From JABCPE02 sp963520375 (lineage in GTDB: Bacteria; Bacteroidota; Bacteroidia; Flavobacteriales; Weeksellaceae): a stretch of DNA of 64,000 nt. Location: the NCBI GenBank assembly GCA_963520375.1, contig CAUQQF010000009.1, positions 1 through 64,000 of the forward strand. Direction: 5' to 3'. Numbering within the stretch: the stretch's first letter is position 1; each line of letters opens with the position of its first letter. The translations under genes were made by a program, and so were the position numbers. This document shows, piece after piece, positions 16,513 through 26,225 of this stretch. Below the pieces are notes generated by a model, which was not told the DNA's origin, did no database searches, and was given only the letters and a program-made list of their open reading frames with translations.

Positions 16513-17379
16513 TCAGCCATTCACCGCTTCCACATTTTCTACAACATTTGGAAGGAAGTTTTTAAGAATGCTTTCTATACCATTTTTCAAAGTAACCACA
16601 GAAGAAGGGCAGCCGCTGCACGCTCCTTGTAGAAGCATTTTTGCTGTTTTGGTCTCTTCATCGAATTCTATCAGAGAGATTCTTCCTCCATCGTTTTCTA
16701 TGGCAGGCGTCACATATTCCTGCAAAATAGCATTTATTTTTTCTTCTGTTTCTGTAAACTGCTTATTCGCAACGGATTTTGATACATTCTGCTGGATTCC
16801 TTCGATTTTACTTACTGATTCTCCATTTTTGATAAAATCAGAAAGAAAATTTTGGATTTTCTGTGTTATTTCCTCCCAAGAAACATCATCAGTCTTGGTA
16901 ATAGAAATAAAATTATCATTGATAAAAACCTCTTTTACAAAAGGAAATTCCTCAAATAGTCTTTTTGCCAATGGAACTTTTTCTGCTTCCTGTAAAGATT
17001 TCAGCTCCAAAAAGCCATCTATCAGCTGATGCTCTGAAACAAATTTTACCACAGAAGGATTTGGCGTTTTTTCTGAATAAAAAATAGGAGCAGTGCTCTC
17101 CTCGGAATAGATAATTTCTGGAAAATCATCCAAAGATTCCAATATTATATTTTGCAGATTGTCCGCCACCAAGTCCCATTCTACGATGTTTTCCTTTGCT
17201 ACCGCAATAAAATTAGCCGTGATAAAAATACTCTTCACAAATGGATATTGAAACAATTCCTGAGCCAGCGGAACATTAGATATATTAGAATTTCTATCCA
17301 GCTCCAAGGAACCGCTTATAAGAGTCCTATCAGTTACGAATTTAATCACATTAGGGTTTTCTGTATTTTGGATTTCCAT
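16513..17379 (-). CDS. Nfu-type iron-sulfur scaffold with duplicated N domain
   Basis: Carries and delivers [4Fe-4S] clusters to apoproteins. The 288-residue protein holds two consecutive Nfu N-terminal domains: FVTDRTLISGSLELDRN...ANFIAVAKE at about 10-85 and FVSEHQLIDGFLELKSL...DNFISITKT at about 105-180. A NifU C-terminal domain follows at about 205-285 with the cluster-binding CSGCPSS. The start at 17379 is set by the -7 box at 17404-17411, which lies within the longer frame beginning at 17406. Only a single N domain is usual in bacterial Nfu proteins. Monocistronic. Confidence 0.9.
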   Translation of the reverse strand: MEIQNTENPNVIKFVTDRTLISGSLELDRNSNISNVPLAQELFQYPFVKSIFITANFIAVAKENIVEWDLVADNLQNIILESLDDFPEIIYSEESTAPIFYSEKTPNPSVVKFVSEHQLIDGFLELKSLQEAEKVPLAKRLFEEFPFVKEVFINDNFISITKTDDVSWEEITQKIQNFLSDFIKNGESVSKIEGIQQNVSKSVANKQFTETEEKINAILQEYVTPAIENDGGRISLIEFDEETKTAKMLLQGACSGCPSSVVTLKNGIESILKNFLPNVVENVEAVNG

Positions 17380-17403
17380 TTTCTGTAAATTTAAAATAAA
17401 GTG

Positions 17404-17411
17404 CAAATATA
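17404..17411 (-). promoter_or_regulatory. -7 box of the nfu gene
   Basis: Minus-strand TATATTTG matches TAnnTTTG, 25 bases before ATG 17379; it excludes the upstream start at 17406. Confidence 0.55.
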
Positions 17412-17437
17412 ATATTTTGAACCATCACTACTAAAAG

Positions 17438-17468
17438 AAAAAGCACCCTTTGCAGAGTGCTTTTTTAC
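17438..17468 (-). terminator. Terminator of secDF
   Basis: AAAAAGCAC and GTGCTTTTTT flank a short loop with one mismatch in the stem; A and T runs lie on both sides. On the minus strand it follows the secDF stop codon. Confidence 0.75.
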
Positions 17469-17472
17469 TTTT

Positions 17473-20340
17473 TTATTTTTCTATTTTTTTACCTTTAAAG
17501 AAGTCAAAGGCAAGAAGTGATGATATGAATATCGTAGAGAATGTTCCCGAAATCACCCCTAACAACAGGGCAAACATAAATCCTTTCAAATTCTCTCCTC
17601 CAAAAATAAATATCGCCAACACCACTAAAAGAACTGTCAATGAAGTGTTTATCGTTCTACCCAGCGTTCCAGATATAGAATCATTAAACAACTGCGCCAG
17701 TGTTCTTTCTCTTCCATCTTTTAGGTTTTCTCTGATACGGTCAAAAATAATCACTGTGTCATTTATAGAGTATCCAAGAACTGTGAGTATCGCTGCGATG
17801 AAGTCTTGGTTAATCTCCATATTAAACGGCATCACACTATGGAATAACGAAAATGCTCCTAATATGATAGTGGCATCAAACGCCAAACCGATAATCGCCC
17901 CCAGTGAAAACTGCCATCTTCTGAATCGAAGCAATATATAAGCGAATATACCTAATAATGAGCCTAATACAGCCAGAGCCCCGCCCATCTTGATATCATC
18001 CGCTACCGTAGGTCCTACCTTTGTAGAGGAAACTATTCCTATTGGGTTTTCAGCTGCAGATTTAAACTCTTCAAAAGTCAAATTCACAGGAAGCTGATTT
18101 TTAAGCCCTTGATATAGTTTTTGGTCAATTTCTTGGTCAGCTTTCAGAGATTCATCTCCTATTTTATAATCTGTTGTGATTTTCAGCTGCTGGTCATTCC
18201 CAAAAGTCTTGATGTCAATAGAACTAGATTCTCCTTTTTCATTTTTGAAAACTTGTGAAAGACTGGCTTTTACTGCTTCTACATCCACAGCTTTATCAAA
18301 TTTCACTACAAAACTTCTTCCCCCAGTGAAATCAATACCATATTTAAATCCATTCGTTGCAATAGATCCTATAGAAACTGCCACCAATACAGCAGAGATA
18401 ACATACATTACCTTTCTCTTTGCTATAAAATCTACCCAAATATTTCGGAATAAATTCTTAGTCATCGGTGTCCAAACAGACAATGATTTTCCTTTCTCTA
18501 ATCTACTGAATATCATTACTCTAGACATCAAAACAGAAGTAAAGAAAGTCATTATCAGACCGATAAGCAATGTCACAGCAAAACCTTGGATAGGTCCTGT
18601 TCCGAAAATATAAAGAACTAACGCCGTAAGAATGGATGTAAGCTGTCCATCGATAATCGCAGATAGAGCATCATTAAACCCATCATTATAAGCTGTTTTA
18701 ATATCTTTTCCTGCAAAAAGCTGCTCCCTTGTTCTCTCATAAATGATCACATTGGTATCCACTGCCATTGCCATCGTTAGAACAATACCCGCAATCCCTG
18801 GAAGCGTAAGCGTAGCATCCATAGAATCCATAATTCCAAAAAGGAAAAACAGGTTAAACACCATAGCAATTACAGCATAAACTCCCGCACCTCCATAGTA
18901 GAAAATAATATATGCTATGATGATACAGAACGCTGCTGCAAACGACCAAAGCCCTGCCTGAATAGACTCCTCCCCTAGAGATGGCCCTACTACATCAGCC
19001 TGAACAATCTTCGCGCTAGCAGGAAGTTTTCCTGCACTTAGTACATTTACTAAATCTTTCGCTTCATCTTCTGTGAAATTCCCACTAATCTGAGAGCTTC
19101 CATTAGGAATTGGCTCGTTTACATTCGGTGCTGTATAAACTCTATTATCCAAAGTAACAGCTATAGGTCTTCCTACATTTTTTTCTGTAAGGGATTTCCA
19201 TTCTTTAGTTCCATTAGCATCCATCTGCATATCCACTACGATCCTTCTCATTTGGTCATAATCCACTCTAGCAGACTCCACAGCACCATCAATAGGCGCT
19301 TTTTTGCTGGCATTGCTCTTTATAGCATAAAGTTCCAAATAATCAGGTGCATCCTCTTGTGGTTTGTATGCCCACATAAAGTCCACATATCTAAGGTTAG
19401 ATGGTCTAGCTTCTTTTGCGATTTCGCTATTAAGAATTTTATTAACTGCAGCTGTATCAGAAAGTTTGACAGTCGCTACAGCATTAGATCTTAGTTTATC
19501 TAAATTGAGAGCTTTAGTAAAGTTAAATCCTTTTTTCACTCCCATAGAATCGCCTTTCACGATCACATTTTTGCTCATTTCCTCCAAGTATGGGAAAACT
19601 TCTTGGATTGTTCCAACTTCCCAAAACTGTAGTTTCGCAGATGTCTGAAGCATTTGTTTCACTCTATCTATGTCTTTGATACCAGGCATTTCCACTAGAA
19701 TTCTTCCTGTTCCTGGCACCTGCTGTACATTCGGCTGGGTAACTCCCATCTTGTCGATACGGGTTCTGATAACCTCATAGGCAGCTCCTATACTCGCTTC
19801 TATTTTCTGAGTGATGATTTTTTTAACCTCTTCATCAGGAGTATTAAATTTTATCTCACTGCTCAGATTTTGTGTCCCGAATACCTCTGGGCTGGCAAGT
19901 TTTAGGTTTGCGCCCTTTTCTTTATTCACAATATCAAACTGAACAAAGAAATTCTGAATATACGAATTGGTAGAGTTTTCCTGTGCTTTATCTGTTCTAT
20001 CTAAAGCCTCCACGAAAACAGCGTTTGTGGAATAGTCAGCCAAATTGGTCACCAAATCTCTTTGGTTGATCTCCAAAAGGACATTGATACCTCCTTTTAG
20101 GTCAAGTCCCAGCTTCATCTCACGCTCCTTGGCATTGGTGTAGTATAGCTTCGTAAAGCCAAGATTCAGAGTGTCTTTAGATAGTTTGTCTAATTCTTTC
20201 TGATATTTTTCTTCATTATTTCCTGCTAATGCCTTCGCTTCGCTTTCTATTTTATTGGCATACCAAGTCGGCAGAAGCTCTGTGATACAGATAAGCCCAA
20301 GGGCAACAGCAATGATAGTAATAAGACCTTTTCCTTGCAT
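17473..20340 (-). CDS. secDF: Protein translocase subunit SecDF (fused)
   Basis: Uses the proton gradient to pull exported proteins out of the SecYEG channel. The 955-residue protein joins SecD and SecF. The SecD half (1-615) has a first membrane helix, the periplasmic P1 region with LGLDLKGGINVLLEI and RTRIDKMGVTQPNVQ, and five further helices including the DTNVIIYERTREQL motif with its proton-relay Asp. The SecF half (about 640-955) repeats this layout with YGIDFTGGRSFVVKF and NDTVIIFDRIREN. Fused SecDF is the usual form in Bacteroidota. Monocistronic, with a -7 box just upstream. Confidence 0.97.
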   Translation of the reverse strand: MQGKGLITIIAVALGLICITELLPTWYANKIESEAKALAGNNEEKYQKELDKLSKDTLNLGFTKLYYTNAKEREMKLGLDLKGGINVLLEINQRDLVTNLADYSTNAVFVEALDRTDKAQENSTNSYIQNFFVQFDIVNKEKGANLKLASPEVFGTQNLSSEIKFNTPDEEVKKIITQKIEASIGAAYEVIRTRIDKMGVTQPNVQQVPGTGRILVEMPGIKDIDRVKQMLQTSAKLQFWEVGTIQEVFPYLEEMSKNVIVKGDSMGVKKGFNFTKALNLDKLRSNAVATVKLSDTAAVNKILNSEIAKEARPSNLRYVDFMWAYKPQEDAPDYLELYAIKSNASKKAPIDGAVESARVDYDQMRRIVVDMQMDANGTKEWKSLTEKNVGRPIAVTLDNRVYTAPNVNEPIPNGSSQISGNFTEDEAKDLVNVLSAGKLPASAKIVQADVVGPSLGEESIQAGLWSFAAAFCIIIAYIIFYYGGAGVYAVIAMVFNLFFLFGIMDSMDATLTLPGIAGIVLTMAMAVDTNVIIYERTREQLFAGKDIKTAYNDGFNDALSAIIDGQLTSILTALVLYIFGTGPIQGFAVTLLIGLIMTFFTSVLMSRVMIFSRLEKGKSLSVWTPMTKNLFRNIWVDFIAKRKVMYVISAVLVAVSIGSIATNGFKYGIDFTGGRSFVVKFDKAVDVEAVKASLSQVFKNEKGESSSIDIKTFGNDQQLKITTDYKIGDESLKADQEIDQKLYQGLKNQLPVNLTFEEFKSAAENPIGIVSSTKVGPTVADDIKMGGALAVLGSLLGIFAYILLRFRRWQFSLGAIIGLAFDATIILGAFSLFHSVMPFNMEINQDFIAAILTVLGYSINDTVIIFDRIRENLKDGRERTLAQLFNDSISGTLGRTINTSLTVLLVVLAIFIFGGENLKGFMFALLLGVISGTFSTIFISSLLAFDFFKGKKIEK

Positions 20341-20368
20341 TATGAATTATAATTTTTATTTAAGTCTG

Positions 20369-20376
20369 CAAATATA
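20369..20376 (-). promoter_or_regulatory. -7 box of secDF
   Basis: Minus-strand TATATTTG matches TAnnTTTG about 30 bases before the secDF start. Confidence 0.5.
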
Positions 20377-20442
20377 ATCAAATTCACTGAAAATTTTATA
20401 CTTAGAATAAATAAGATAAAATTTTTATCCTCTAAACTTCAT

Positions 20443-20475
20443 AAAAAAAGAGACACATATAGTATCTCTTTTTTG
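20443..20475 (-). terminator. Terminator of the 17-residue-repeat protein gene
   Basis: AAAAAGAGA and TCTCTTTTTT form the base of a hairpin over an A/T loop, just past the stop codon on the minus strand. Confidence 0.75.
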
Positions 20476-20497
20476 TAAAATATGAAATTTTAAAAAA

Positions 20498-22825
20498 TTA
20501 TTGTCCTAAATAGACTACTTCTATTCTATTTCTTGGAGCCCAAGTAGGTTGGAATCTTAACTTCCCTCTATTAGCATTTACTCTAAAACTAACTGTATCT
20601 CCTGCTGTAAGACCTATTATATTAGAATAATGTTGGTTAAAATAATGTCCCGTCTCTACATAACTATATGTCTCATCAGCATCTATCCATGGTGCACCAT
20701 TCAAGAGCATGATAAAGTATAAGTTTCTAGTACCTGTTTCCCATGCATTCTGAAGGAAAGAATGGAATAACACTAAGTACTTACCTGTTTTAGGAGCTAT
20801 AAAATCATTGATTCCAGGTATTGGTTGAGTTGTGGCTGGTTGCAAGTCATAATTAACTGTTGTACGAGCATATTGTCTTGTAAAGTCAGCAATTGGAGGT
20901 GCTGGCTCTTTCCATGTTCCTACTCCATTAGCATCACTAGTAAGAACTTTACCTGCTCCTTGATTGGTATCTTGTATCTTGATAGCGTTTGGTCCATTAG
21001 TTACGATATGAACTTTAGAATCTGGTTTATATGTACCAATCCCCACATTAGGACTAAAACTATGTCCATTCTGATGTCCTAAGATAATGGTATTATCATT
21101 TGAATTAGCAGTTGTAAGTGCACCAGAACCTATTCCATTTCCTATTGCTATCACATTATCTAGTTCTCCTGTAGATATAGATTGGAAACTAGCACTACCT
21201 ATATGGATATTATTATGTCCTTTTACCCATCCACCAGATCCATTACCAAGAGCGATGTTATTATTTCCTACTGTATTATTTTGTAATGCATTTAAACCTT
21301 GAGCATTATTATGTTGCCCTGTAGTATTGCTTGTTAATGTACTTGTCCCTAATGCAATATTATATGCCCCTGAAGTATTTGCTCCTAAAGCTTCATTTCC
21401 AACAGCCACATTATAATTTCCGCCATTATTAGATACCAAAGAAAGGTTTCCTATAGCTACATTCGCCATCCCTGCAGCATTATTCGTTAATGTAGCGTTT
21501 CCTATACCTACATTATAGTTTCCTGTAGTATTTTTAGTAAGCGCATTAGTTCCTAGTCCCACATTATGACTTCCTATAGTGTTATTAGAAAGAGCAGAAT
21601 GTCCCAATCCTACATTACTCATCCCTACTGTATTTTTGCTAAGAGCATACAACCCAAGCCCCACATTATGATTTCCCGCAGTATTGAAACGAAGAGCATC
21701 AAACCCAAGCCCCACATTGTAACTTCCTGAAATATTATTCTGTAATGCTTGAGAACCTATACCTATGTTACTATCTCCCACTGTATTTGTCATCAATGAT
21801 TTTTGACCAATACCAATATTAAAATTCCCTCCAATATTAGATGTAAGAGAAGTAGTTCCTAATGCGATATTATTTTCTCCTGTGGTATTTGCTTTCAAAG
21901 CTTCTGTTCCAAAAGCCATGTTATTATTACCACTAGTATTGCTATATAATGCAAAATGTCCTAATGCCATATTACGATGCCCCACTGTATTACTATATAA
22001 TGCACCAAATCCATTAGCCACATTACTCGATCCTGTTGTATTATTATAGAGTGTATTGTAACCAATTGCTGTGTTATTAGCTCCTGTTGTATTTCTAAAA
22101 AGAGCATCTGTACCAACAGCCACATTTCCGATACCAGAAACAGTATGATACAAAGAATTTTCCCCAACGGCCACATTATACATACCTCCTGTATTAGAAT
22201 ACAATGTATTAGCACCTATACCTACATTCCCTTTTCCATCAGCATTAGAACTTAAAGATTTTATACCCAATGCCACATTATTAACTCCTGTAGTATTAGA
22301 ACGCAAAGCATCTAGCCCTACAGCTATGTTGTGAGAACCACTTGTATTGGAAAATAGAGCATCTTTCCCTATACCTATATTATGCGGGCCAGTCCCTACT
22401 CCACTACCATTTCCACCTACACCAGCATCTTGTGTGATATGGCTATTTGTTCCCACTAATCTAAGGTCTTGTTCCTGCATAACTCCCTCTGCTATTTTCA
22501 CCCATTTATTAGTTGCAGTGCTGTAATAATAAAAACCTTTAGAAGTTACATCAGTTGTAGTAGATGTAGTAGCTCCTGAAAAGTCAGATACATACACCAA
22601 TGTAGATTCTTTCAAATTAGCAGCAGCGATTGAATTCAATCTCGCTTTGCTTAATCTAGGAACAAGCATTCCCTCATTAGTAGTTGCTCCTACTGCTGAA
22701 TTTGCAGCATTTGGTTTTATGTCTAAAGTTGCTTCAGGATTATTTGTGTTTATCCCTACTTTTCCTGTTTGGGAATATGCTAACCCCATAGCCAGCACCC
22801 CTAATAAAATAAAGTGTTTTTTCAT
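20498..22825 (-). CDS. Exported repeat protein with 17-residue head-type repeats
   Basis: A 775-residue exported protein: signal peptide (1-18, ending YSQ), an N-terminal segment common in flavobacteria (KVGINTNNPEATLDI, then MLVPRLSKARLNSI), and from residue 149 to about 522 some 22 tandem units of exactly 17 residues with the pattern N-[IV]-[AG]-[LIV]-G-x-x-[AS]-L-x-x-N-[TI]-[TSV]-G-x-x. This resembles the beta-roll head repeats of YadA/Hia-type trimeric adhesins. A linker repeats the VGIGTYKPDSKVHI phrase, and the last 130 residues look like a compact beta domain, perhaps C1q/jelly-roll-like. No membrane anchor or T9SS signal is seen. Role probably surface or adhesive (inference). Confidence 0.8.
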   Translation of the reverse strand: MKKHFILLGVLAMGLAYSQTGKVGINTNNPEATLDIKPNAANSAVGATTNEGMLVPRLSKARLNSIAAANLKESTLVYVSDFSGATTSTTTDVTSKGFYYYSTATNKWVKIAEGVMQEQDLRLVGTNSHITQDAGVGGNGSGVGTGPHNIGIGKDALFSNTSGSHNIAVGLDALRSNTTGVNNVALGIKSLSSNADGKGNVGIGANTLYSNTGGMYNVAVGENSLYHTVSGIGNVAVGTDALFRNTTGANNTAIGYNTLYNNTTGSSNVANGFGALYSNTVGHRNMALGHFALYSNTSGNNNMAFGTEALKANTTGENNIALGTTSLTSNIGGNFNIGIGQKSLMTNTVGDSNIGIGSQALQNNISGSYNVGLGFDALRFNTAGNHNVGLGLYALSKNTVGMSNVGLGHSALSNNTIGSHNVGLGTNALTKNTTGNYNVGIGNATLTNNAAGMANVAIGNLSLVSNNGGNYNVAVGNEALGANTSGAYNIALGTSTLTSNTTGQHNNAQGLNALQNNTVGNNNIALGNGSGGWVKGHNNIHIGSASFQSISTGELDNVIAIGNGIGSGALTTANSNDNTIILGHQNGHSFSPNVGIGTYKPDSKVHIVTNGPNAIKIQDTNQGAGKVLTSDANGVGTWKEPAPPIADFTRQYARTTVNYDLQPATTQPIPGINDFIAPKTGKYLVLFHSFLQNAWETGTRNLYFIMLLNGAPWIDADETYSYVETGHYFNQHYSNIIGLTAGDTVSFRVNANRGKLRFQPTWAPRNRIEVVYLGQ
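21260..22381 (-). repeat. About 22 tandem 51-bp coding repeats
   Basis: In-frame 51-bp units encode the 17-residue repeats of the gene at 20498-22825. Copies are diverged at the DNA level but keep an AATGTGGGGNTNGGA-like core (minus strand). Such arrays can change copy number by recombination. Confidence 0.8.
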
Positions 22826-22933
22826 ATATTTATTTTTTAATATGTTCTTCTTTTAACCAACGAACTTATATTTATTTCATTAAATCTATAAATTCACTGA
22901 AAATGTAGTATTTAAGTTTTTAAATTTAAAATA

Positions 22934-22941
22934 CAAAGATA
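22934..22941 (-). promoter_or_regulatory. -7 box of the repeat-protein gene
   Basis: Minus-strand TATCTTTG matches TAnnTTTG; a TTTG (complement of 22965-22968) lies 23 bases further upstream. This predicts a leader of about 100 bases. Confidence 0.5.
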
Positions 22942-22967
22942 ATATTTTTTTATTATCCTAACAACAA

Positions 22968-23000
22968 AAAAAGAACCCTTATTTTTAAGAGTTCTTTTTT
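22968..23000 (-). terminator. Terminator of the subtilase gene
   Basis: AAGAAC-C-CTT (22971-22980) pairs with AAG-A-GTTCTT (22987-22996), one mismatch, between A and T runs; follows the stop codon on the minus strand. Confidence 0.75.
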
Positions 23001-23004
23001 TAAT

Positions 23005-25125
23005 TTATTGCTTTCTGATTTTCTTACTCAGTTTATGATTTGCAGAAGATGCCGTTAGGACATATATTCCTGCTGGTAATCCAGAGAAATCAACATCATA
23101 AGTCTGCACGCTACTAGGAGCTATACTTCTGATGAGTCTTCCTGACATATCAAAAATCTTGATATTATTAATATTTTCTACAAATTTCACATTTACCTTA
23201 TTATTCCCATCCGCCAATAATGTAGGAGAAGCCTCTGCTGGTATCACCTCTGGAGTTGGAATCTCGGTATAACCCGTTACTATCATAGAGTAAACTTGCT
23301 TTTCTGTATTTGCTCCATCATTATTCACCAAAGTTCCTTTATTAGACACTTCTATTTTGTAAATTCCTGCTGCTGGCTGGTCTATAAGAACCTGCTCCAC
23401 ATTGTCCACCGTATTATCTCCTTTTATCGCTGGGTTACGCGGAGCAGTTACATCTAGTTTCCATGGATAATAAACTTCATTGGTCTGAACATTAGTTACT
23501 CTTAGGTCTAAATCATTCACCAACTTAGATGTTCTATCATTATAAGCTTCACTATATGTGTTATAGTTAGAATTCTTATTAGATGGATCTGTCCAAACAA
23601 TAGTTGCTTTAAGTGGTTGTGAACCATCTGTTTTCACCAAAAATTCATTCTTTTTAGCGTTTTTGAGTTCTTTATCTTCAAAGATAACTTTATTTTGTTT
23701 TTTCTGAACCAATAGTTCTGCTCCTTTCTTAGCATCTACAAATCCCCATCCATACCAAACATCTGGCCCTACATTTCCTGCCTCCTGTGCTGTATGGATA
23801 AGAAGGTTTTTAGTTGACGCTGCATTGAGCTTTTGCCCCGCAAAAAGCGACTGATAAATCTGGCTCCAAAGCCCTAAAATCCCTGTAACCTGTGGAGCAG
23901 AATAAGATGTACCATTTCCCATTTGATAACTATTTGACCCTGCAGCAGATGTAGAAGGTGATACCACACTACTTCCTACTCCTGCAATATCTGGCTTGAT
24001 AGCTCCATCATCACGAGGTCCAGCACTACTATAATCAGCCTTAACCACATCAGAAACTTGTATATACCTACCATTATTGATAGTTATTTTTTCTGTTGCT
24101 CCCACTGTAATTATATTTTTAGCAACAGCTCCTGTTGGGATACAATCATACTCAGCTGCACAATTATCCTGAGGAAGAGCATCTGCAGATGAAAACTGCC
24201 CCCAAGTTCCATCAGATTTTCTATAATAAGCAGGATACCTTGGAGTTGATGTAGGCCCATCTCCATAGGAATTTCCTGCAGATTTCACCACCACCATATA
24301 AGGATTATTATATACTATATCATCCAGCTCTTTATCTCTGTTATAATATGTTCCATTTAAATCATATGAACGACCATTTGATGAATCATACGAGCCATTC
24401 CAATACCAGCCCCCTCCCCTAGAACCATTATTCAAATTCCATCCTATAACATTACCATAAGAGTGGTTAGATAGAGCAGGTTTGCTATCTCTTATTTTAG
24501 TTGAAATATCTTTTTCTTCTGTCTCCCCATCAAGAGTGGAATTCCCAAAATAATAACTATCAAAGGTTGCTTTCGGCATCATTCCTTTCGTATTCCCTAC
24601 AAAGACTCCTGCTCTTGTTGATACATCTTTTCCCTCACTACCTATCATCCCTGTTACTCCCGTCGCATGGCTATCATAAGGTACTGTATCAGCCTCTTTA
24701 TTGGTTATTCTCGCACTGCTTCCAAAATCTGTATGCTCTGCATAAACACGACCACCATCAAAAACAGACACTTTAATCCCTTCTCCATTAAAACTTCCTG
24801 TAAGTCCATCTATAGTCCCTTCTTGGATAGCATCTACATTAGAATTTTTAATTTGGTCTGTGTCATAAGATTTTAGAAAATATGGAATTCCCCCAAAGAA
24901 AAAAGAAATAGTTTCCCTTTCTTTCTTTAGGTCTTTTTTAATATCACTTTCTGATTTTGGATTTTCAGTAGAATTATTTCTATAAACCTCCTTCTGAGCG
25001 TAGAATTCAAATTGTTTGAACAATTGCTTTCTCCTCTCATCCATTTCCTTTTTCAGTTTGTCATTACCCTGCTGAGCATTTAGCAAACTCCCCAAGAGTA
25101 AAGCAACTAGTACATTTCTTCTCAT
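23005..25125 (-). CDS. Secreted subtilisin-like protease (S8) with T9SS signal
   Basis: Predicted secreted serine endopeptidase. I start at ATG 25125 (MRRNVLVALLLGSLLNAQ), a clean signal peptide; the frame opens three codons earlier. The S8 triad is visible: Asp in VSVFDGGRVYAEH near 125, His in DSHATGVTGMIGS near 155 and Ser in MGNGTSYSAPQVTG near 405. A beta-sandwich (about 485-625) follows. The last 75 residues (NNKVNVKFVENINNIKIFD, DMSGRLIR, GLPAGIYVL, ending KLSKKIRKQ) are a type A T9SS sorting domain, so it should cross the outer membrane through T9SS and be anchored or released there. Confidence 0.93.
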   Translation of the reverse strand: MRRNVLVALLLGSLLNAQQGNDKLKKEMDERRKQLFKQFEFYAQKEVYRNNSTENPKSESDIKKDLKKERETISFFFGGIPYFLKSYDTDQIKNSNVDAIQEGTIDGLTGSFNGEGIKVSVFDGGRVYAEHTDFGSSARITNKEADTVPYDSHATGVTGMIGSEGKDVSTRAGVFVGNTKGMMPKATFDSYYFGNSTLDGETEEKDISTKIRDSKPALSNHSYGNVIGWNLNNGSRGGGWYWNGSYDSSNGRSYDLNGTYYNRDKELDDIVYNNPYMVVVKSAGNSYGDGPTSTPRYPAYYRKSDGTWGQFSSADALPQDNCAAEYDCIPTGAVAKNIITVGATEKITINNGRYIQVSDVVKADYSSAGPRDDGAIKPDIAGVGSSVVSPSTSAAGSNSYQMGNGTSYSAPQVTGILGLWSQIYQSLFAGQKLNAASTKNLLIHTAQEAGNVGPDVWYGWGFVDAKKGAELLVQKKQNKVIFEDKELKNAKKNEFLVKTDGSQPLKATIVWTDPSNKNSNYNTYSEAYNDRTSKLVNDLDLRVTNVQTNEVYYPWKLDVTAPRNPAIKGDNTVDNVEQVLIDQPAAGIYKIEVSNKGTLVNNDGANTEKQVYSMIVTGYTEIPTPEVIPAEASPTLLADGNNKVNVKFVENINNIKIFDMSGRLIRSIAPSSVQTYDVDFSGLPAGIYVLTASSANHKLSKKIRKQ

Positions 25126-25196
25126 AATATACAAATTTTAAAGTTTTCTATTATTGGGTGTAAAATTACAAAAATTATTGATTTCACACTATTTTT

Positions 25197-26222
25197 TTAT
25201 TTTATTTTATTTTTATTCAACCATTCATGATATGCTTTTGCATTTTTCGCATGCTCTATATCAGAATCTGTGAATTTATGATAACCCAACTTTTCAGGGT
25301 CTGCACACATGAAGATATAATTATTTTTTTCGGCATTCAACACATTATCCACTGCTGTTTTATTCACCATACAGATAGGCCCTGGCGGAATTCCTGCATT
25401 TGCATAGGTGTTATATGGCGATGGGTGTTTTAGGTCTTTGTTATAAATTCTCTTTATCTGCTTTGTGAAATTATGCTCTTTGTTAATGGCATAAATTACC
25501 GTAGGGTCAGACTGAAGTTTCATTCCCTTTTCATAGCGGTTTAGATAAAGCCCTGCTATAATTTTCTGCTCATCTTCTTTCCCTCCCGATTCTTTCTGAA
25601 CAATGGAAGCAAGGGCATATATTTGCTCTCTTGTCAGCCCCAGTTTCTGCTCTTTGGCTTTTCTCTCCTCTGTCCAAAATTCATTGTAATCTTTCTCAAA
25701 CTTTTTGAAAAACTCCTCTGGTGTCACCGTCCAATAAAACTGATAAGTATCCGAAAAGAAATATATTTTCAAATCCTCTGCCGAGTTTAGTCCTTTTTCC
25801 TGAGCGATTCTATCAAACACAGTCACGAAGCCCGAAGAATCCTCCTGCGTTTTCCTCGCCACACGCCCTATCATCTGATAAACATCATCAAAATCCTTTA
25901 TCCTAAAAGTATCCGCTGTCTGCAGTCCTGCTTTCAGCATATTGACCAGCTTTGTATTATCATCGCCCTCCTTTACTCTATATCTTCCCGCTCTGAGAAA
26001 TTTCCCCAAATGCTTAGACTCCGCTACATCTCGGAAAGCCTCCATATCAGCTATATATGGTTTTAGACTATCCAAAACTTGGTCTAAACTCGCATCCTTC
26101 GGCACCAGAAAATATCCAGATTTTTTGACATTATTTCCTTTATATTTTTTATACAAAGTATAACCAAAAAATCCTCCACCAATCAGGAGCAATCCTAAAA
26201 AAACTATAATTACCTTTTTCAT
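25197..26222 (-). CDS. mltG: Endolytic murein transglycosylase MltG (YceG)
   Basis: Cleaves nascent glycan strands inside the chain and helps set their length. The 341-residue protein has an N-terminal membrane anchor (residues 4-22), a LysM-like region, and the catalytic YceG domain. The domain shows LASIVQKESGGKEDEQKIIAGLYLNR with the catalytic Glu, then MKLQSDPTVIYA and YNTYANAGIPPGPICMV. It is the last gene of a tight four-gene operon and starts 3 bases after dapF ends, linking it to diaminopimelate supply for peptidoglycan. Confidence 0.94.
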   Translation of the reverse strand: MKKVIIVFLGLLLIGGGFFGYTLYKKYKGNNVKKSGYFLVPKDASLDQVLDSLKPYIADMEAFRDVAESKHLGKFLRAGRYRVKEGDDNTKLVNMLKAGLQTADTFRIKDFDDVYQMIGRVARKTQEDSSGFVTVFDRIAQEKGLNSAEDLKIYFFSDTYQFYWTVTPEEFFKKFEKDYNEFWTEERKAKEQKLGLTREQIYALASIVQKESGGKEDEQKIIAGLYLNRYEKGMKLQSDPTVIYAINKEHNFTKQIKRIYNKDLKHPSPYNTYANAGIPPGPICMVNKTAVDNVLNAEKNNYIFMCADPEKLGYHKFTDSDIEHAKNAKAYHEWLNKNKIK

Positions 26223-26225
26223 TTC

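Noticed and set aside
21260..22381. Regularly spaced repeats taken as a possible CRISPR array
   Set aside because: The 51-bp units are contiguous, in frame and encode a continuous 17-residue protein repeat; there are no unique spacers and no cas genes.
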